DNA of 64,000 nt from assembly GCF_030758295.1 (NCBI RefSeq), contig NZ_CP132335.1, positions 3,882,412-3,946,411 on the forward strand. Direction: 5' to 3'. The number at the start of each line of letters is the position of its first letter. Position 1 is the first letter of the stretch. Below, piece after piece: positions 44,714 to 53,832 of this stretch. Under the pieces are notes generated by a model. The model searched no databases. It was given only the letters and a program-made list of their open reading frames with translations, and had not been told where the DNA came from. Both the position numbers and the translations under genes were made by a program. This DNA comes from Pararhizobium sp. IMCC21322. GTDB lineage: Bacteria; Pseudomonadota; Alphaproteobacteria; Rhizobiales; GCA-2746425.

Positions 44714-44852
44714 CCATTCCCTTTGACGATTTATGCGCCGCCGAAAGACCGCAAGCAGTTTTATTGCCGGCGCATGAAATCCTCTTGGCTCGTTGTGAGG
44801 TCAGGCGTCTTGGCGCTGGCCGGGCGAGCGTACCAAAAACCTGGACAAGAAG

Positions 44853-47819
44853 ATGACCTCCCAAAGCAATGCTGAGAATGTGAGTTTCGCAGAATGTGAA
44901 CGACACGCATCATGGGAAGTTTTTTTTGACGATGCATTTGCCAGCTCATCTGCGCAGGAACGCTATTCGCTACCTGGGGAAGGACGTGAATTCGCCCACG
45001 TTGCATGGCCGCTCATTGAGCTGTCGGCAAAACCAATCGGTCAAAAAATCACAGAACTTTGGCGACTCGAGATTATTGCCCCCGAAAACATAAGCTCCAT
45101 TTACGCTGCGATGGTCGCCACCCTTTGGGAGAGTATTTTTTCCAAGGTGTCGCGTTGTATTGTCATGGAATATGCCGCCGCGCAATCCACTGGCCTGCTT
45201 GATACAGACAGCGGCAGTGACAGCTACGCGATGTTTGCTGAATGCCTTCAGGATACGGAGTTTTCTGAAGCGCTCTTGAAACGCAATCCCCACCTGTGTG
45301 AATTGACGAGTGTCATATGCCAGAATTGGCGTTCCGCTTCATTGGAGTTTCTTGAGCATCTACATGCTGATTGGGGCACTCTCAAGCACCATTTCTCCTG
45401 TGCGCCTGACGATAAAATCACGTCCATCCAATCCTCATTGGGCGATACGCACCGCCACGGACGATCTGTTAAGATTGTTGAATTCAGCAGCGGGCAGAAA
45501 CTGGTCTATAAGCCACGCAGCCTGGCAGTTGAGGTGCATTACGGGCGTTTTGCATCCTGGTTCAACACCGCTGCTGGCGAAGAAATGATACGCTATGTTG
45601 ATGCGTTGAATATGGAGACACGCGGCTGGTGCGAACACATTGATCATCTGCCTGTTTCAGATGCAGATGGTCTTGCAGACTACTTCAAGCGGCTTGGGGC
45701 ATTAATGGCCGTAGCGCGCGTGCTGGGGCTAACCGACCTGCACAGTGAAAACCTGATTGCACAGGGCGATTGGCCCGTCATCATTGATCTTGAGACCCTG
45801 TTTCACCCGTTGGCTGGAGACCTGCGTCCGGATGACACCCAACCACCCGCCTCAAAAGCTCTGCGCAAAATCCATGACAAATCTGTTGCCGCAACAGGGC
45901 TCCTACCCATTCGCAAGGCCTTGTCGAATGCGCCTGACAAAGCAATCAATCTGGCTGGAATGTCCGACACGGCAGGCCAGAAGACACCATTTGAGGTGCC
46001 AATGTGGCACAATGCCGGATCCGATGAGATGCGGCTGGTGGAAGAGCATCAAACACTGACAGGCGACGCCAATGTCCCGGTGCTGGATGGTCAGAGAATC
46101 TCTCCCGAGCGGTATTTGGCACAGGTAATGGAGGGCTTTCGTAAAGCATATGCCATTCTTGAAGATAATCGGGAGACGCTGCTGGCAGCAACAGGCCCGC
46201 TTGCAGACTTTGGTGACGACCCGATACGCGTCGTCATTCGTGCAACCCAAACCTATTTGTTCCTGTTGGCTGACGGATCACATCCTGATCTTCTGGAAAG
46301 TCGGGAAAAGAAGGAGAGCTGGTTCAGTAATGCGCTAAAGGAAGCAAACCAGTCTCATATTCTGACAACACTGCGCCAGTCTGAAATGGCCGCCCTTTGG
46401 CGCAATGACGTTCCCTATCTTGAAACAACGGTGAACAGCCAGGATATCATGACATGCGACGGTCAGTTGATGGAACAAATTTTGCCACGGACGGGCCTGG
46501 CAATCACCCAAGAGATTATTGCCGAATTGGGTCCTGAAGATCTGCACCGCCAATGCTGGTTGACAGAAGTCGCATTGACGACGGCGGATCACCCGAAAGG
46601 GTTCCCGATTGCATCTACGAACAGCCACTCCTCCGGAAAGCTGCCTCAAAACGGCGTTCAAGAAGCTGCATTGGCGATCGCGCATCGCGCCGCAATGGAT
46701 ATTTGCGAGCACGCGATTATCACAGATGGACATGCAACATGGATGACTGTGCAGGAAGGGAGCGGTGGCGCTTTAACAGCCCAGTTAGCCGGTCTTGATC
46801 TGTATAGCGGCCTGCCGGGCATTGCTCTGTTTCTATCACGTGCCGGCCGCGTGCTTGATGATGCGCATATTCAGACAGTTGCGAAGGCAGCAGCATGTGA
46901 GCTTCTGTCTGCACTCTCCTTGCAAAAAAACACCGAGATGACAGTTGGCGGTTTTTCCGGAACCGGAGGCTTGTTTTTTGCGCTTCACATTTTGGCCAAT
47001 GAACACCCCGAGCTTGAGTGCGCTAAAGCCAGTCAGCAGATATTGTCGAACATCACCACCGTGGGGCTTTCTGCAGCATCTTTGGAATTGGTTGACGGTC
47101 TGGCAGGGCTGCTGCTCGGAGCCGGGCATATTCAATCCAGTGGCCCACTTCAAAGATCGATCTGCTACGAGATAATAAACAGGCTTGAGCAGGCGATTGA
47201 GAACAGGGGGTCAGTTCATCAGCTATTTGCCGCCACAGGAATGGCACATGGTGTTGAAGGTTTGCAATTCGCATTGGCCCGATCAAGCCAAAATAACGAC
47301 CACGAATTAAAGGTATTATGCGCTAACGCTCTTGGTCTGCTCAAGGAGCATGTACCAGCCGCGCCCGAATTTGAACTGAAAAACATCCAGGAAGCGCCAA
47401 TTGCATGGTGCAACGGTCTCACCGGAAATCTGTTCGCAAATGATGTAAGCGGGCAGGAACACGCGGAAACAATCGCTCGGGAACTGACTGCAAGACTGGA
47501 AGCGCAAGACTACTCAGATGACAGCCTGTGTCACGGTGCGATGGGCGCCCTTCAGGCACTACAGCATATGGTGCCCGCTCTGCCGGACGGCAATGCAGGC
47601 GAAATCGGAAGGCTGACAGAAATCGTCCTGACACGGTTGATGAAGAATGGCGCACAATGCGGCACCATCAATGGCGTTTTTTCCCCTGGCCTGATGGACG
47701 GCATGGCAGGCATCGGCATGGCAGCGTTGGGTATTGCAAACCAGCAGCCAACATCAGTGATACCACTCATGTCATACAATTCCGCGCCAAGAGCAACCAG
47801 CCGAGCGATAAGGCCATGA
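44853..47819 (+). CDS. lanM: Class II lanthipeptide synthetase LanM
   Basis: A 988-residue bifunctional enzyme that phosphorylates and dehydrates Ser/Thr in the precursor and then forms thioether rings. The kinase-like dehydratase domain (about 130-560) has Lys220 in LVYKPRSL, the DLHSEN motif (Asp295, His297, Asn300) and DLE (Asp312, Glu314). The LanC-like cyclase domain (about 640-970) has the zinc ligands Cys853 (AWCNGL), Cys893 and His894 (SLCHGAMG). Cyclase GxxG repeats (YSGLPGIALFLSRAG, GFSGTGGLFFAL) are intact. Length is normal for LanM. The last codons overlap the next gene by ATGA. Confidence 0.95.
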   Translation: MTSQSNAENVSFAECERHASWEVFFDDAFASSSAQERYSLPGEGREFAHVAWPLIELSAKPIGQKITELWRLEIIAPENISSIYAAMVATLWESIFSKVSRCIVMEYAAAQSTGLLDTDSGSDSYAMFAECLQDTEFSEALLKRNPHLCELTSVICQNWRSASLEFLEHLHADWGTLKHHFSCAPDDKITSIQSSLGDTHRHGRSVKIVEFSSGQKLVYKPRSLAVEVHYGRFASWFNTAAGEEMIRYVDALNMETRGWCEHIDHLPVSDADGLADYFKRLGALMAVARVLGLTDLHSENLIAQGDWPVIIDLETLFHPLAGDLRPDDTQPPASKALRKIHDKSVAATGLLPIRKALSNAPDKAINLAGMSDTAGQKTPFEVPMWHNAGSDEMRLVEEHQTLTGDANVPVLDGQRISPERYLAQVMEGFRKAYAILEDNRETLLAATGPLADFGDDPIRVVIRATQTYLFLLADGSHPDLLESREKKESWFSNALKEANQSHILTTLRQSEMAALWRNDVPYLETTVNSQDIMTCDGQLMEQILPRTGLAITQEIIAELGPEDLHRQCWLTEVALTTADHPKGFPIASTNSHSSGKLPQNGVQEAALAIAHRAAMDICEHAIITDGHATWMTVQEGSGGALTAQLAGLDLYSGLPGIALFLSRAGRVLDDAHIQTVAKAAACELLSALSLQKNTEMTVGGFSGTGGLFFALHILANEHPELECAKASQQILSNITTVGLSAASLELVDGLAGLLLGAGHIQSSGPLQRSICYEIINRLEQAIENRGSVHQLFAATGMAHGVEGLQFALARSSQNNDHELKVLCANALGLLKEHVPAAPEFELKNIQEAPIAWCNGLTGNLFANDVSGQEHAETIARELTARLEAQDYSDDSLCHGAMGALQALQHMVPALPDGNAGEIGRLTEIVLTRLMKNGAQCGTINGVFSPGLMDGMAGIGMAALGIANQQPTSVIPLMSYNSAPRATSRAIRP

Positions 47820-48100
47820 GAGTATCAATCATCATGATGTTAGCGGTTTTTTGGGGCCTGGTAACCATTACAGCGGACAAACAGGCAGGGGCAGCGGCCT
47901 GCAATCCCCTCACGGTCACGAGCAGCGGCACGGCAACGTCGCAGCGTATAGCTGTACGCAATGCAAAAGTATCGTTGATGGCACAATTGGAGGATCTTTA
48001 TCCAGGCGAGTTCAGATCAAGAATGATGGGACCAGTTGAATATGACTGCAAGAACCCATTATTGTGGCGGTGCGCGGCCAAGGTGAAAATCTGCAACTAG
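47816..48100 (+). CDS. Small exported four-cysteine protein coupled to lanM
   Basis: A 94-residue protein starting at the ATGA overlap with lanM. Residues 1-27 are a Sec signal peptide (MRVSIIMMLAVFWGLVTI, cleavage after AGAA). The mature part has four Cys, CNPLTV near its start and the C-terminal EYDCKNPLLWRCAAKVKIC, which could form two disulfides, and a helix-forming SQRIAVRNAKVSLMAQLEDLYPGEF. I recognise a general resemblance to small exported proteins of alphaproteobacteria but no named family. Coupling to LanM suggests immunity, a periplasmic partner of the lanthipeptide, or a second product. Confidence 0.7.
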   Translation: MRVSIIMMLAVFWGLVTITADKQAGAAACNPLTVTSSGTATSQRIAVRNAKVSLMAQLEDLYPGEFRSRMMGPVEYDCKNPLLWRCAAKVKICN

Positions 48101-48163
48101 CGGATTGGCAATCCGCCACCTTGTTAAATCAGGGCCTGCACTCAATTGGGAAGCGTCTGTGAC

Positions 48164-48676
48164 ATGAGCATCCAAGCCCCCGTATTGCGGCTGAAAAGAC
48201 CGTCTGAAATGCAGCCCTTCCGGTGGTCTGTTTTTCTGTTTTCACTTTGTGTGTCCGGTTCAGTCATGTTTGTGGTCGGGCTCACCATGGACAATGGGTT
48301 ACGCGTGTTCGGCATCGGAATTTCGTCCTGGTTCGACTCCTTGTGGGACTCGTTTCTCGGCATTTTTTTCGCGACCTTCATTGCACCGTTATTCTGGCGC
48401 ATTGGACTGGTCACATTTCCGCAATATCTGCTGGGCGCTTTTGCCTTGGCTGCGCCCATAACAATCGTATCGGTCTTGGTACTGTCGCGGTTTTATGATG
48501 TCAGAATTGAAGTGCCGGGGATTAATTCTTCAGCGTTTCCCGATCAATCATTCGCTATTTCCGCCTATGTCAGGCTTATCCGCGCCGTTGTATTTATTCC
48601 TGTTTTTCTCTGGGTGTTTTACTGGGTTTTTCACATTTGTTTTGGAATGGCGCCCAAGAGCTTCAAGCATGACTGA
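48164..48676 (+). CDS. Membrane protein of unknown function upstream of sensor kinase
   Basis: A 170-residue protein starting at ATG 48164. Four hydrophobic segments are visible: WSVFLFSLCVSGSVMFVVGL, FLGIFFATFIAPLFWRIGL, LLGAFALAAPITIVSVLVL and VVFIPVFLWVFYWVFHICFG. The loop between the third and fourth is polar. No family recognised. Its 3' end overlaps the kinase gene by eight bases, which points to joint expression and perhaps a shared sensing role or lanthipeptide immunity. Confidence 0.7.
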   Translation: MSIQAPVLRLKRPSEMQPFRWSVFLFSLCVSGSVMFVVGLTMDNGLRVFGIGISSWFDSLWDSFLGIFFATFIAPLFWRIGLVTFPQYLLGAFALAAPITIVSVLVLSRFYDVRIEVPGINSSAFPDQSFAISAYVRLIRAVVFIPVFLWVFYWVFHICFGMAPKSFKHD

Positions 48677-50564
48677 ATACGGCAAAAAAGCAGCGTCCAT
48701 ACGGTTTTCTCCGCAACTTCCCAAGAAGATATTTCTTCTCAGCCAGGCAGACCGTCCTGCTGAAATTAAACTGGCGCTACTTGAATCAGCGGTTTTTGAC
48801 GGTTGGATAGGTATGTTGATTAACATCAACACGGCCATATTTGTCGGGTTGATTGCCGTCACCGCAGGATTTGGCCCAATAGCTTCACTGACATTTTTGA
48901 CCGTGCAAATCATATTCACGATTATCGGCACCGTCATTTTGCTGTTCCTGCAAATTCGGCAGCAATCCAATCGTGCGGTTCAATCAAATATCGCGGAGCG
49001 GCTGATCATCTTTGCAGATTTGCTTGTGATGTTCGGTTGGGGATTTTGCATATTGTTGTTCATGTCGCCGCTGATCTATGAGCGCATGCTTCTGATCATA
49101 GTCTTGACGACGGCTGCGGGCATCGGCTCAGCGACTTTGAATTCGCGGCTTCTGCCTGCATTGATTCTGGGCCGCATCATTCTTTTTCTGCCCAGCATTG
49201 CGTATTGTTTCTGGGAGCAGCCCCCGTTCTGGGGCCTTCTGATTTGCACCTTGCTGTTTGCAACAATTGTTTCGATCGGCATTGGCTACGCCATCCACAT
49301 TCAGCACCTCAACGAAGCCAATCTTGCCTACAAATTGCGGGAAACCAGCGTGTTGCTTGAGCAACAATCATTCGCATTGGAGCGTTCGCTTTCCCAGGAA
49401 AATCAAGCGCAGGAGCGCGTGCTTAAGGAGACAAAACTTCGGGAAAGCTTTTTGCACTCGATCAGCCATGATCTCAGCCAGCCATTGAGTGCCCTTGGTC
49501 TCCACCTCAACAATCTGGCACATCAGCGCCTGCCAAGGGTTGCCGACGCTTCGACTGCTGCTGCCCAGCAGTGCCTGCGTTCGGCAAAGGGTCTTATTGA
49601 AAGCGTTTCGCAGTTGGCGTGGATCAAGGAAAACCTGCCTGCCCCGAAGCTTGAGAGTACAGATATTCATGCTCTGATCAGCAGGCTTGTGGACGAGTTG
49701 CGTCCGGTTGTCGAAGATGCAGGGTTGCAACTGACATATGTGCCCACATCGGTATTCGTGCGCGCTGATCCGGAGTTCCTGGAGCGGGTTCTGCGCAATC
49801 TCGCTTACAATGCGGTTCAATATACAGCCAAAGGGCGGATTTCAATTGGTGTCCGGCGACGCCCGGGAGGATTGGCTGAGATCATCGTCGCCGATACTGG
49901 ACTGGGTATATCGCCCGGTGAGCAACAACACATATTCAACGCATTCTATCAAATCGATGATCTCAGGGTGCGCCAATCCGGCAATGTCGGGCTGGGGCTT
50001 TCCATCGTCAGCGACTTGGTGAGCGCAATGCATGGCCGAATAACGCTTCAAAGCCACGAGGGCAAAGGCTCCCGATTTGGCGTTGTACTGCCTCTAGCTG
50101 CAGACACATCACAACTCCAGAGACAGGAATCCGAGGGTTCAGCAGCCGTCACAAACAGCGCCAGTTTGACCAAACAGCGTATATTGCTGGTAGAAGATAG
50201 CCTGCAGTATCAAACCAGCATCGCGGCCATGATTCAAAGTCTTGGTTACAACGTCGAAATCATTGGCGATCGATCTGAGATCATGGGCGTTTCGGATGAC
50301 CAGCTGAAAAACTGTGATTTTCTGATTGTGGATTTTGATTTGGGTGGGGGCCTGACAGCTTTTGATTTCCTGGCCCGGAGCTCCTCAAATCTGATGCCAA
50401 AATGTGTGATCATTTCGCAATATGCCAATCCAGACATGATACTTCACATCAAGGACCAGGGCGGGCGCTTTCTAAAGAAGCCATTTATGTCGGAAGACCT
50501 GGCAATGGCCTTGCGTGTTGTTGAAAAAAGCTGGCAACGAAACGACGACAGCACTGTCAGCTAA
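48669..50564 (+). CDS. Hybrid sensor histidine kinase with membrane sensor domain
   Basis: A 631-residue kinase. The ATG at 48669 overlaps the upstream stop. Longer starts at 48495 would run through the neighbouring gene. Six hydrophobic segments cover residues 45-215, a coiled coil follows, then HisKA with His267 (FLHSISHDLSQPLSALGLHLNN), an HATPase domain with NLAYNAVQYTAKG, ADTGLGIS and GNVGLGLSIV, and a C-terminal receiver with the likely phospho-acceptor Asp555 (LIVDFDLGGG) and Lys in FLKKPF. All catalytic motifs look intact. It is the likely partner of the convergent LuxR-type regulator. Confidence 0.92.
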   Translation: MTEYGKKAASIRFSPQLPKKIFLLSQADRPAEIKLALLESAVFDGWIGMLININTAIFVGLIAVTAGFGPIASLTFLTVQIIFTIIGTVILLFLQIRQQSNRAVQSNIAERLIIFADLLVMFGWGFCILLFMSPLIYERMLLIIVLTTAAGIGSATLNSRLLPALILGRIILFLPSIAYCFWEQPPFWGLLICTLLFATIVSIGIGYAIHIQHLNEANLAYKLRETSVLLEQQSFALERSLSQENQAQERVLKETKLRESFLHSISHDLSQPLSALGLHLNNLAHQRLPRVADASTAAAQQCLRSAKGLIESVSQLAWIKENLPAPKLESTDIHALISRLVDELRPVVEDAGLQLTYVPTSVFVRADPEFLERVLRNLAYNAVQYTAKGRISIGVRRRPGGLAEIIVADTGLGISPGEQQHIFNAFYQIDDLRVRQSGNVGLGLSIVSDLVSAMHGRITLQSHEGKGSRFGVVLPLAADTSQLQRQESEGSAAVTNSASLTKQRILLVEDSLQYQTSIAAMIQSLGYNVEIIGDRSEIMGVSDDQLKNCDFLIVDFDLGGGLTAFDFLARSSSNLMPKCVIISQYANPDMILHIKDQGGRFLKKPFMSEDLAMALRVVEKSWQRNDDSTVS

Positions 50565-51165
50565 GCCCGTGCGAACGCGCAAAATCTATCGCTTCAATAC
50601 GGTTTGCGACATCGAACCTTCGATAGATATCTCGCAGATGGGACTTTGTTGTTTCCGGTGAGATTGTCAACAGCCTTGCGACTTCCTTGTTTGACAGGCC
50701 CTTTGACACGAGAACGAGAATCTCCAGTTGCCGGGGCGTCAGTTCAAACCGTTTCGCCAACAAGGTGGTGGCAGGCGTCACATTGGCTGGAATCTTGCCG
50801 TTCAAAAGCGATGAAACAGCATCGACCAGAACGAGTGGATCCACTGCTTTGCTAAGAAAAAGATCTGCACCTGCATCCAGGGACTGACTCTCGTCAGATG
50901 GATTGATAGAGGCGCTCACAATGAGTATTTTGCAGGCTGGCAGATCGCCGGATAACTGCGCTATGAGGTCCGGCACATTGCATCCCGGAACATAGAAATC
51001 CATGATGACAAGATCGGGGCTGTTCGCAGAATCCTGCAACGCCTTCAATAACTCGCCAGCTTCATCAAAAGCCTTGCAGTCAATTTCATCGCTAATTGAG
51101 CCCAGCAAGAGCTTTAGTCCCGTCAAAAACAGCTTGTGGTCATCGAGCACAAAGACGGATTTCAT
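50557..51165 (-). CDS. LuxR/NarL-type response regulator
   Basis: A 202-residue regulator beginning at ATG 51165 behind an aaagg site. The receiver domain has the acidic pair Asp8-Asp9, phospho-acceptor Asp56 (DLVIMDFYVPG) and Lys in LFLSKAVDP. The C-terminal GerE/LuxR helix-turn-helix is LTPRQLEILVLVSKGLSNKEVARLLTISPETTKSHLRDIYRRFDVANRIEAI. Its 3' end overlaps the kinase gene by eight bases on the other strand. It probably answers to that kinase and may control the lanthipeptide promoter, but no site was identified. Confidence 0.9.
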   Translation of the reverse strand: MKSVFVLDDHKLFLTGLKLLLGSISDEIDCKAFDEAGELLKALQDSANSPDLVIMDFYVPGCNVPDLIAQLSGDLPACKILIVSASINPSDESQSLDAGADLFLSKAVDPLVLVDAVSSLLNGKIPANVTPATTLLAKRFELTPRQLEILVLVSKGLSNKEVARLLTISPETTKSHLRDIYRRFDVANRIEAIDFARSHGLS

Positions 51166-51439
51166 AGCAGTACCTTTGGTCAAAATCGGAAAATCAAATC
51201 AAGTGTATTGCCCGTACTGGAAGTAATGCCTTCTAAACCAGGCACGGTCCAGTTGGAATGGAGCTTGAGCTTCTAGAGCATGATTTGGCAATATATAGGC
51301 AGACCATCACTTATTTCGAAGACAGTACAGACAGATTGTTTCCATTCAAGAGACAATGTGTTGCGTCGCGCAAGTATTCCAAAATGCTGGCAACAGCCCC
51401 AATTGCCTTTCATCGCAATTCACCGATGAAGGCAATAAA

Positions 51440-52030
51440 ATGAAAAACACGATTTTGGAAGTCAACGCCTCTGCCCGCCATGAAGGATCAGTCAGCAGAC
51501 AACTCGTTTCAGAGTTGGTACAGTCTTTTGGTGAAACGACTGCTACACAAATCATTCGCCGCGACGTTGCATCCGGCATCGCAATCGTAAATGATGACTG
51601 GATTGCAGCCAGCCAAACACCAAAGGAAGCGCGCACGAAGCAGCATGTTTCGGCGCTGGATATGTCAGATGCACTCATTGAGGAGATCAGGCAGGCTGAT
51701 ACATTGGTGATTGGTGTTCCGATATATAATTTTGGAATTCCGGCCAGTCTCAAAGCTTGGATTGATCAGATTTGCCGTGCCGGAGAGACCTTTTCCTACA
51801 CCGAGAATGGGCCTGTTGGCCTGCTATACGGCAAACGCGCCTATTTGATCATAACATCAGGTGGTGTGGTCAGTGGATCTGATCTGGATTTTGCTACAAA
51901 TTACATGAAGCATGTTCTTGGGTTCATTGGCATACACGATGTGGAAATCATCGCCGCAGATCGCCTGATGTTCGAGAGTGAAGAAAAAATCTCTGCTGTT
52001 CGAAAGACAATCCAAAGCATTGCCGCCTGA
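51440..52030 (+). CDS. azoR: FMN-dependent NADH-azoreductase (AzoR type)
   Basis: A 196-residue flavodoxin-fold quinone/azo reductase. The ATG at 51440 is chosen because gaagg lies 7 bases upstream and MKNTILEVNASARHEGSVSRQL is the family start. FMN-binding loops are NASARHEGSVS, VPIYNFGIPASLKAWIDQICRAGETFSYTENGPVGLLYGKRAYLI and TSGGV. The enzyme reduces quinones and aromatic azo compounds with NADH. It is divergent to the response regulator and is followed by a terminator. Confidence 0.9.
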   Translation: MKNTILEVNASARHEGSVSRQLVSELVQSFGETTATQIIRRDVASGIAIVNDDWIAASQTPKEARTKQHVSALDMSDALIEEIRQADTLVIGVPIYNFGIPASLKAWIDQICRAGETFSYTENGPVGLLYGKRAYLIITSGGVVSGSDLDFATNYMKHVLGFIGIHDVEIIAADRLMFESEEKISAVRKTIQSIAA

Positions 52031-52058
52031 CTTCATACCATGGCGGTGTTGGATAAAG

Positions 52059-52088
52059 AAAAGGCCGGGCGTTTTGCCCGACCTTTTC
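52059..52088 (+). terminator. Rho-independent terminator after azoR
   Basis: A 12-bp stem with one mismatch (aaaaggccgggc with gcccgacctttt) encloses a short loop and ends in a T-run, 29 bases after the azoR stop. A-rich bases on the left side could also terminate leftward transcripts of the small gene at 52147. Confidence 0.85.
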
Positions 52089-52146
52089 CGCCCAGACTAT
52101 GGGAAACCCTTTATAAGGCGCCCCGATGCGGAGTAGCTATTGCTGC

Positions 52147-52239
52147 CTAGACGGCACCCAGCACAATAGCCCCGATAAATAGAAACGCGGCACACAGAAG
52201 AGCAAAATTGGTTGCTCTTAACGCATTTGACTTAGTCAT
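52147..52239 (-). CDS. 30-residue single-pass membrane protein
   Basis: A minus-strand ORF from ATG 52239 to TAG 52147 encodes 30 residues. It starts MTKSNALRATN and continues with one hydrophobic helix ending GAIVLGAV. A strong ribosome binding site (ggagg) lies 8 bases before the ATG, which is far better than chance for such a short frame. No known family is recognised. It is flanked by the azoR terminator and the amidase gene. It may be a small membrane regulator or complex subunit. Confidence 0.65.
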   Translation of the reverse strand: MTKSNALRATNFALLCAAFLFIGAIVLGAV

Positions 52240-52433
52240 CTTTCAATCCTCCGCTGTAAAGCGTGAGACGAAGTTTTTGCCAAATCAGCCATATTGAAAA
52301 GAAAAAAATGTGCTGCACTGCGAAGAACACAAATTGAGGCCTCGATATTTCGCCTCTACCGCGTTGCGGCCCTTGAACTTTTCCCGGTCAAATTATGCAA
52401 GATCGTCTTCTATAAGACCATCAAAAAAGGGCA

Positions 52434-53705
52434 TCACAAAGCCCGCCAAAGATAGTCAGCCGCGCTTAATAATCTGTCTTCCTGGCCCGATTTGCCCACG
52501 AGTTGAAAACCAATCGGCAGTGCTGATTCGGTTTGATAAGCTGGCAGATGAATGCAGGGCACGCCCATCAGCGTCAAAAATCGATTGAATATGGATGTAC
52601 CTGTGCTGTTCAGGGTTTCAGGCGCAACATCTGGAGCAGAGGGCGTAATGATCACATCCACTGTGTCCTGTGTTCTCGCAAGTGCCCGACGCGCGCGCTC
52701 TGCAATCTGCTGTGCCTCCAGATATGCGGTTCGGGTGACAAAACGGCCCTCACTCAAACATTCCATGAGGACCGGGCTGAGCTTGTCAGGATGCACATCC
52801 ATTTCCCAGGCAAGCGCCCGGCAACCTTCGTAATCATGAATGGTCTTATGGGCATCAAATGCCTGGCTGTACAAATCCGTCCAGGCAATTGTTGTGGCGT
52901 TGACACCTTTCGAAACCCAGGCTTCGGTCGCTTTTGCAATAGCTTCTTGAGCATCAGCCGATGCCTCACCCCAAACATTTGGCTGTAAAATGCCCAGATT
53001 CAGCGGTTTATCCGGTGTTCTCAATGGCTCTGCTGACTGCATGAGCGCGGACCAGAAGAGATGCATATCAGGCACCGAAGGCGCATAAAGGCCAAGGGTA
53101 TCCAGGCTCCACGAAAACGTTTTGGTGCCCACTGTTGGTAATGCATCAAAGCTTGGTTTAAAGCCGAAAGTGCCGCAATAGGCTGCAGGGCGGATAATGG
53201 AACCACCAGTTTGCGTACCAATTGCAAATGGCAACATGCCTGACGCCACTGCAGCGGCAGACCCGGAAGACGAGCCCCCGGGAGTATGATTGAGATTTTG
53301 GGGGTTACGGGTTTTGTTTGGTTGCAGAAAGGCAAATTCAGTGGTGACCGTCTTATGTGCTACCTGCCCGCCAGCGCGTTTCACAAGACGCACAATGGCC
53401 GCATCTGCACGCGGTTGATGCCCTTCATAAATGGTGGACCCATGTTGTGTTGGCAATTCTGATGTATTGATAATGTCCTTCGCACCAACCGGCAGACCCA
53501 ACAAAGGCAAATCAAAATTGCGGCCCACATCGGCAAGCGGAATTTGCGAGGTAAAAGCCTTGATATCCGGGTCTTTTTCAGCAATAGAAGCCGCACCTTG
53601 TGCGATCAAATCCTGAATATCGGATTCGGTAGCACGACCATTTGAACGATGGCCGTTCAATGCAGTCAGCGAGTATGTCTGATTGGGTTGGAACTTCGTA
53701 AGCAT
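52434..53705 (-). CDS. Amidase signature family protein
   Basis: A 423-residue amidase (start MLTKFQP; an upstream ATG at 53747 is less likely). The Ser-cisSer-Lys triad is present: Lys in LLGLPVGAKDIINT, cis-Ser in TPGGSSSGSAAAVASGM, and the nucleophilic Ser in IGTQTGGSIIRPAAYCGTFGFKPS. These enzymes hydrolyse amides or act as GatA-like transamidases. The absence of gatB/gatC nearby and the divergent C-terminus favour a catabolic amidase. Substrate unknown. Confidence 0.92.
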   Translation of the reverse strand: MLTKFQPNQTYSLTALNGHRSNGRATESDIQDLIAQGAASIAEKDPDIKAFTSQIPLADVGRNFDLPLLGLPVGAKDIINTSELPTQHGSTIYEGHQPRADAAIVRLVKRAGGQVAHKTVTTEFAFLQPNKTRNPQNLNHTPGGSSSGSAAAVASGMLPFAIGTQTGGSIIRPAAYCGTFGFKPSFDALPTVGTKTFSWSLDTLGLYAPSVPDMHLFWSALMQSAEPLRTPDKPLNLGILQPNVWGEASADAQEAIAKATEAWVSKGVNATTIAWTDLYSQAFDAHKTIHDYEGCRALAWEMDVHPDKLSPVLMECLSEGRFVTRTAYLEAQQIAERARRALARTQDTVDVIITPSAPDVAPETLNSTGTSIFNRFLTLMGVPCIHLPAYQTESALPIGFQLVGKSGQEDRLLSAADYLWRAL

Positions 53706-53832
53706 AGTCAGATGGCTTTCTTCGCGTGATGTAAGCGGCGGACGCAATTGTCGTTAAAAAGACGCCTTTTGGCCACAAATGCAAGCCAAACGAATTATGT
53801 AAGATCGACAAGCGAAAGTGAATCACCTCGGC

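Noticed and set aside
48495-48668. Longer start for the hybrid kinase beginning at 48495
   Set aside because: It would overlap most of the 3' half of the membrane protein gene. The ATG at 48669 gives the usual short overlap and a typical polar N-terminus.
51258-51443. 61-codon plus-strand frame ending in an ATGA overlap with azoR
   Set aside because: No good ribosome binding site, no recognisable protein features, and it lies in a promoter region. The overlap is probably a coincidence.
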